A stretch of 64,000 nt of DNA from Congeria kusceri (taxonomy: Eukaryota > Mollusca > Bivalvia > Myida > Dreissenidae): the NCBI GenBank assembly GCA_027627225.1, contig CM051034.1, positions 43,058,048 to 43,122,047 on the forward strand, written 5' to 3'. Below the pieces are notes generated by a model. The model was not told where the DNA came from, did not search any database, and was given only the letters and a program-made list of their open reading frames with translations. Position 1 is the first letter of the stretch. Each line of letters opens with the position of its first letter. This document shows positions 58,225 through 64,000 of this stretch, one piece after another. Position numbers and translations under genes: made by a program.

Positions 58225-58344
58225 TCAGAAATTGATGACGCCAAAGAGTGTAGGCACCATTTTGAGAGCGTCGACCTGTGCGGATAAGGACGTCCCGTAG
58301 GCCTTCAAACTGCTCACGTCCTGATCCAGCTTGGTTTGCATCTC
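58225..58344 (-). CDS. HMG gene last coding exon
   Basis: EMQTKLDQDVSSLKAYGTSL then SAQVDALKMVPTLFGVINF and TGA. The acceptor chosen is CCTCCAG just before GAGATG. Confidence 0.8.
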   Translation of the reverse strand, partial: EMQTKLDQDVSSLKAYGTSLSAQVDALKMVPTLFGVINF

Positions 58345-61300
58345 CTGGAGGCGTTGTTGTTTTTTATGTTTGTTAGGAGTCATATATTCATTTTGAAACA
58401 GTTGATACAGTGTCACGATGCAAGTAAAACGTTGATTTTGTACATATAATTATGATTTTTCATTATTGATAATCGAAGCATCTTTTTGATAAGTACGGTT
58501 ATTCCGTTAATATAATTGTCCGTGTAATGTACATGTATGTAACATATGGTACGGTTTTCAGCGCCAAATTATAATCAAAGATTCCATAATATCTGGATTT
58601 CCGACGGAATATGTACTATTTTATCTATTTAAAAAAACACAAGAGAACTAGTAAAAAATTGTCATCAGATTCGAACTTATTTACAAAGGTATTAATACTA
58701 TATATCTAGTATACTACAGAATGTCATGTCTTTGTACTGGACATTTATCGTACTGTTTTGTAATTACAAAAATAGTAAGATACATAAATATACCTGTAAT
58801 TCTTTAAACTGTTTGGACATTAACAAATTTTCATGGTTGTAACTTTCATGAGCTTTTCGAAGCAACCGTATTTCTCTTTCTCTACCTGTAAGGAAGAAAA
58901 ACGTAAATCACTTACTGTTAAATTATATGGGTAACAATTATAGTATAAAACGCAGGTTCAACATTTGAGTCTGGAGATACATCGACAGGAATATTCGGAC
59001 ACACCGAAAACTTATACAATACAGGCCATTGTTCTGTATTTTTCGCCTCACTGGCAATCAGTTAATTGCATTTTGTGATAATAAACATCAGGATGTATTG
59101 CTTTTACTAATACACATATCAACAAACATAGCCATGACGTTACTGTCAAATTTAAAGGAGCATCTTGTCAGAGGAGTATGAAAAGATATAATATATTTCC
59201 CACGTCTTAGAGATCCTTTATACAGTGTAAAATATTTTAGCATTAATGAATGTGTTATAGCAGTGAAATGTGCATGAATTCAGTATAATGATTAATACAG
59301 TGTAAAATCAAGCAGAAAGACTAGAACCACACACTTCTGTACTTACCTTATTATAAGCATAAACATGTAATGTGATTTTAACTATGTTATGTCAAAAACA
59401 ATTATAATTATAGTTCAAGAGTGCACTATATAATACGCTAAATCAAGCAACACAAAACCAAGAAACAGTGACTTAACACTCACTTCTGTTCTTCTCCAAG
59501 AAATGCTGCATGAAATCATCTATATCTAGTGAGGAGTCGGTGTTAAAGTCACTCTCGGCTATGGAGACGGCCACGGCCTCGCCGTACGGGTCCAGACTGG
59601 TTGCTATGTACAGCTGCTGCTTCTGCGCCTCCTGCTCCTCCATATCTCGGCGGATCTCACCTGACATGCACCGTAACCATAGAAACCATACACAGTGCTT
59701 CAGATACAATTTACAAAATAAAAGCGGGGGTCTCTGGCGTGACCAATAGCCATTGGCTATGAACATTAGGAACTTATTTGAAAATTAGGCCTGATTTCGA
59801 ATGTTCATGGAAAAAATATTTCAAAATGACACACGTCTTTGTAACCTTGAAAAAATTTGGTACATTTTGTATTTTTTCAGCGCCAACGTAGAAATATAAC
59901 AGTTTTAAAAGACTGCTCACGATTTTTCCCCATTTGGCCATGCACCAAAAAGACTTGCAAATTCATTTACATGGAAATGTGCAAATAACAGGAGACTACC
60001 TACATGTACCATGGTAACCATCCAGTGCTTCAGATAAAGAGGAATACTGGGTTAGGGACCATCGATAGTTTGAACCCGAGACCCCCAGGGTGTGAAGCGA
60101 GAAGGTTACAACTAGTCCATATTAATGTAGCACCCGTATTAAATTTAAACAGAAGAAAATGAGAATGATTGCTCAATATCAGAGTTAACAAGAAATTTAA
60201 GCCAATAACAAGACGCAGTATTCGCTAAACACAGATGCCCCCAGTTGGTACTGTACAGCCCATTTTCTAAGTCCAAACTAGGTCACGGTCACAGTGTGGT
60301 TGGATGATATGGTTTGAATAGGAATGGTCATAAGCAACAACTGTCTAAGTATCCAAGTGTTGTAGTAAGTAGTGTTGTTGCTAGACGAAACGGTAAAATC
60401 CAGTTAACCTTGTACGGACGGACGGACGGACAATCACTATATGCCTCCCGCATCAAAAGATGCCATGGTCATATAAATAAAAACAAACATGACAACCACA
60501 AATTCAAAGCCTTAATAATTACTAGGTATTTAGTACAAATGCAATCATAATGAGGCATGTTGTGAGAAAACCGGACATAATGCACATGCGTAGTGGAGAC
60601 AACACTTTTATGATATTTTCTGTTTCAAGAAAGTCTCTTCTAAACATAAATCCCCTATAGGCGGAAAGTGCCGTCCTAGATTAACCCGTGTGGACTACAG
60701 AGGCTGATCCAGGACAACACTTTACGCACATGCATTAAGCCAGGGTTGCCTCAAATGGTAATTACATACCCAACAACAAGGCAACAACATGGAAACTAGG
60801 CTCCTACATTACGAAATTTCAATCTTAGTTTCCAGTTATATGCCAGTGCCAAGAGCCGTCACGCATGCCAATTGTGTTGGTTAAAACATGTCTTGAAGAC
60901 TCAACTCTTAGTATGTCCTTAGTCAAACTAACAACTGACAGGAAATTGCATAATATACCGCTATGGATACGGTATACAATGATAAAAGGAAAATATATAT
61001 GTATAATGCAAGATGTGAACATCCCAAGGCCACATGTACGTCACTTACTGGAAATGTTCTGGAGATGCTGCCTGCCGAACATGTGTTCCCGCTTGTTGTG
61101 AGCCGATATGAACACCTGATTGCACAGCCTGCAGTATAGGTCGTCTCCATCGCAACCCTGCGGGTTGTTAAAAGAATCATCCAACCATATTAATTTTACT
61201 GTTACATTGCCCGTTTGTTTCAATTAACCATGTGCTGGCCATCAAATATGTACTAAAGATCATTATAAGCAGCTATATTCCACCAATTAAACCAACTCCC

Positions 61301-63831
61301 AATGTTCAACAACACATAGTCATTTTGTTTGCTGTCTTATCAAACATCAACCAAACATTGTTTACATGTATTAAATCAATCGCTTTTCACACTGTTCAAA
61401 CCGTCAAAACAATCCATACATGCCATTATTTTGTCAGGCCAAAACTTGACATTAACAAAAAATCGGTGGGACATTTGACATTTAAGCGGGACACCTATGT
61501 ATACACTAGCCTATTTTCATGACCTAAAAATGTAAACGTAATTTACTCACGTTTTTTATTGTTGTTAACATCCATAATGTGTAATTAATGTTGATACTTT
61601 AAGTATCTAATGCTCACCTCGATATCAATGGCAGGGATATTGCCATCCCCGATCCCGTTCAGTGCGTCCCCTGTCTGGCGTTTGTTCTTCAGGTAGGTCT
61701 GATACTGGTCCGAGTTCTGGAACTCCTTCATCTCCAACACATAACGCTCCTTGTCTTCCTCGGCCAGCTTCATGTATTTCTGAGAAATAGACTCATGTGT
61801 TATCATTAATTCTTATGCATGGATTCATGGATTTCTGATATCATATTTTCATTGATACATAACTATGTACATGGCAATTTATCAAGAATTACAAAGTTTT
61901 TATCAATACATATTTTTACATGTATTCATGCCTATAAATGCAAACTTTATGTATTTCTAGTAATTACACATTTATATATAGACCTATACACCATATGTCA
62001 GGTTAACATATTTCTGGTTATTATGCATTTACATGTAGGCCTTCTGGGGGTATATATGTTAGTTTCAAGTATATCAGGTCATTATATTATATATAAATAC
62101 TACTATCACCCTGAATATTTTTTACGAGGCATAACAGAAGAGCAGACATTTTTTACATATGAGGCGCGTCGTGGGAAAACCGGTCATAATGCATGTGCGT
62201 AAAGTGTCGTCCCAAATTAGCCTGTGCAGTCCACACAGGCTAATCCAGGACGGCACTTTCCACCTACGGTGGATTTATGTTTAGAAGAGACGTCCTTGAA
62301 ACAGAAAATACCATAAAAGTGGAAAATGTTGTCCCGGATTAGCCTGTGCGGACTGCACAGGCTAATGCGGGACGACACTTTACGCACATGCATTAAGTCT
62401 GGTTTTCCCACAAAGCGCCATATATGTTTTCATGACCATACACAAACGTCCACAATTACAACACAGATGCAAGCATAAAATTCCAAACCTCTTTTTCAGA
62501 CTCCTCCATATTTGACCACTCTTGTCCCATCAACTTAGTGACCTCTGGAAAACTCATTTCTGGATTGGACACTTTTAGTTCCTGGCGTCTCTTCACAGCA
62601 AATATCACATAACTGCAGGGAGAACAATAATGTTCCACCATTTTCATCCAACATCATCTTAGCAGGGCATGCGTAGAATGCAGTATATACAACTTGTTAC
62701 TTAACCCTCAAATGTATGCTGACCTACATTTAAATAAAATTTTTGCCAGAATTTGTATTAGTGTGAAGAAATCAAATTAAATACATCAAGAATAAAATGT
62801 TTGAAAAAAAAGCCTTTTATCAACCCAAATAAAAAAACAACATGAAACTGAATATCGTCAAACTTATGTTTCGTATGGTTAATTATTATATTTCAAGAAA
62901 AAATATTTGCTAATTTATTGACAGCCTGCAGTACAGGTTGCAAATTTATTAGGAATGACCATTTAATCAATCGTATAATTCATAAATCATTATATTCTGC
63001 ATGGACCAATGTGGTTTTCTTCTTCAATGATAAATGCATTTGACTGGCTAGTAATATAGAGTTCAGTGAAGAGTACCAGACTGTAGGAGTATATCTGAGA
63101 CTTCCTCAGAGACTGTTCTCATTGAGTTCAGTGAAGAGTACCAGACTGTAGGAGTATATTTGAGACTTCCTCAGAGACTGTTCTCATTGAGTTCAGTGAA
63201 GAGTACCAGACTGTAGGAGTATATCTGAGACTTCCTCAGAGACTGTTCTCATTGAGTTCAGTGAAGAGTACCAGACTGTAGGAGTATATTTGAGACTTCC
63301 TCAGAGACTGTTCTCATTGAGTTCAGTGAAGAGTACCAGACTGTAGGAGTATATCTGAGACTTCCTCAGAGACTGTTCTCATATTGAGTTCAGTGAAGAG
63401 TACCAGACTGTAGGAGTATATCTGAGACTTCCTCAGAGACTGTTCTCATTGAGTTCAGTGAAGAGTACCAGACTGTAGGAGTATATCTGAGACTTCCTCA
63501 GAGACTGTTCTCATAATCATGCTTACCCAGCGATTTCAGTAAATTTTGAAAACCAGGAATCAAATAACCCTTACTTAAAATTGTGAAGGGTCAAAATGAG
63601 AATTTCAGAGGTCAAAATACAGAAGTCTAAGTAATTTTGTTTCTGCATATTTTTTAAATGCTCTGCAAATGGTAATCTGTGTGTAAGAAAAAAGGTTATG
63701 AATCAGAAAGCATGATTTGCATCAATAGAAATCCCTGCATACCCAGTCATTGGTTTACGAGGTGTATTCACAACTGGGCCATTTTTTCTTTTCTTTCCTT
63801 TAGGCCAGCCTCCCGCTCCTTTCTTTTTGGG
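58225..63831 (-). CDS. HMG-box plus U1-type zinc finger protein (HMG20-like), 3' seven exons
   Basis: Exons in transcript order: 63743-63831, 62489-62612, 61618-61779, 61049-61157, 59484-59660, 58794-58885, 58225-58344. All junctions are GT..AG and in phase, giving 290 residues ending in TGA; the 5' exons are outside the window. Order of parts: a basic Lys/Gly linker (PKKKGAGGWPKGKKRKNG); an HMG box (PMTGYVIFAVKRRQEL ... FPEVTKLMGQEWSNM ... LAEEDKERY) close to that of HMG20A/B; a U1-type zinc finger (YCRLCNQVF ... HMFGRQH); an acidic/Gln-rich segment; and a C-terminal coiled coil (REREIRLLRKAHESYNHENL ... LDQDVSSLKAYGTSL). Likely a nuclear chromatin protein. HMG20A/B themselves lack this zinc finger as far as I recall, so orthology is open. 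Confidence 0.85.
58794..58885 (-). CDS. HMG gene exon: coiled coil start
   Basis: REREIRLLRKAHESYNHENL and LMSKQFKELQ, heptad-like. The LRK...N..L pattern parallels the HMG20 coiled coil. Confidence 0.8.
59484..59660 (-). CDS. HMG gene exon: acidic segment
   Basis: EIRRDMEEQEAQKQQLYIAT, then SLDPYGEAVAVSIAESDF, then DIDDFMQHFLEKNR. Acceptor CATGTCAG, donor A|GTGAGT. Confidence 0.85.
60556..60757. mobile_element. MITE family B, diverged copy in an HMG intron
   Basis: GTGAGAAAACCGGACATAAT and GCACATGCGTAGTGGAGAC on the left, ACAACACTTTACGCACATGC and ATTAAGCCAGGGTT on the right, with TAGGCGGAAAGTGCCGTCCT inside. Confidence 0.7.
61049..61157 (-). CDS. HMG gene exon: U1-type zinc finger
   Basis: LYCRLCNQVFISAHNKREH then MFGRQHLQNIS. 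The Cys-x2-Cys and His-x5-His pairs fit the U1/matrin-type finger found in RNA-binding and some chromatin proteins. Confidence 0.85.
61618..61779 (-). CDS. HMG gene exon: HMG box helix 3 and linker
   Basis: KYMKLAEEDKERYVLEMKEF finishes the box, followed by QTGDALNGIGDGNIPAIDIE. 54 codons exactly, phase 0 to phase 0. Confidence 0.9.
62166..62412. mobile_element. MITE family B, full copy with ~40-bp TIRs
   Basis: Left end CGTGGGAAAACCGGTCATAA, TGCATGTGCGTAAAGTGTCG; right end CGACACTTTACGCACATGCA, TTAAGTCTGGTTTTCCCAC. Two internal short palindromes (TTAGCCTGTGCAGTCCACACAGGCTAA-like, at ~62217-62245 and ~62338-62366) make it highly folded. From memory this family is very abundant in some bivalve genomes. 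It lies in an HMG intron. Confidence 0.8.
62489..62612 (-). CDS. HMG gene exon: HMG box helices 1-2
   Basis: YVIFAVKRRQELKVSNPEMS then FPEVTKLMGQEWSNMEESEK, the L-shaped DNA-binding core with the conserved Trp. Acceptor CCTGCAG, donor GAG|GTTTGG, which is weaker than usual. Confidence 0.9.
63058..63515. repeat. 65-bp minisatellite, 7 copies, in an HMG intron
   Basis: Seven nearly identical copies (GTTCAGTGAAGAGTACCAGA at 63061, 63126, 63191, 63256, 63321, 63388 and 63453). Copies differ mainly at one site (TATATCTGAG or TATATTTGAG), in the order C,T,C,T,C,C,C, suggesting growth by two-unit steps. Each unit holds a small inverted repeat TCTGAG..CTCAGA. A 2-bp insert precedes the sixth copy. 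Confidence 0.9.
63743..63831 (-). CDS. HMG gene, first visible exon: basic linker and HMG box start
   Basis: Begins in phase 0 after TTTTTTTCAG. Encodes a Lys-rich nuclear-localisation-like linker and PRKPMTG, the first residues of the HMG box. Donor GG|GTATGC. Confidence 0.8.
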
Positions 63832-64000
63832 CTGAAAAAAAAATCCTCCTCAAGTTGTTTTAGGTTTAGTTTAAAATGCTGTTACTGAGATTTTATGCCA
63901 ACATATTTTGCATACAGTACAGATCAAGTGACATAAATATTTTACTAGAATTACACAGATTTATACAAAGTGGTAGCTGATAACCATATATATTTTATAG

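Overview
The window is nuclear DNA of an animal. Genes are split by GT..AG introns, the background is AT-rich, and most of the sequence is non-coding and full of short interspersed and tandem repeats. The protein families (a B-box/propeller protein of the type expanded in bivalves, an invertebrate vesicular monoamine transporter) and the repeats (tRNA-headed SINEs, short elements with long terminal inverted repeats) point to a bivalve mollusc. From memory one repeat family resembles those of dreissenid-like heterodont bivalves, but I cannot confirm the species.

Three host genes can be supported. (1) 4308-6119, + strand: an intronless TRIM-like protein with two B-boxes, a coiled coil and a C-terminal propeller. 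It is cut by a TGA, but the same frame stays open for 55 more codons that still look like the family. (2) 26906-55488, + strand: a complete vesicular monoamine transporter (VMAT, SLC18 family) assembled from 14 exons into 531 residues, with every junction in phase. Intron 1 is about 15.6 kb. Exon 4 is present twice as a perfect 229-bp tandem duplication. (3) 58225-63831, - strand: the 3' seven exons of an HMG-box protein that also has a U1-type zinc finger and a C-terminal coiled coil; its 5' end lies beyond the window. Genes 2 and 3 converge.

Layout: 1-4.3 kb is non-coding with one DNA transposon that has terminal repeats and a target duplication. The TRIM-like gene covers 4.3-6.3 kb. From 6.3 to 26.9 kb there are only repeats: MITEs, a palindromic minisatellite, a GAN trinucleotide tract, a SINE and a TTAA-flanked hairpin element. 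From 26.9 to 55.5 kb is VMAT, with large minisatellites in intron 1. From 55.5 to 58.2 kb is a convergent intergenic region with a SINE, and from 58.2 kb onward is the HMG gene.

The most unusual structure is in VMAT intron 7. Both ends of this intron are tandem arrays grown from the exon edges themselves. About 20 copies of a 41-bp unit made of the end of exon 7 plus its donor site follow exon 7. About 14 copies of a ~60-bp unit made of the acceptor site plus the start of exon 8 precede exon 8. This yields two fields of decoy splice sites facing each other across one intron. I know of no named element of this kind.
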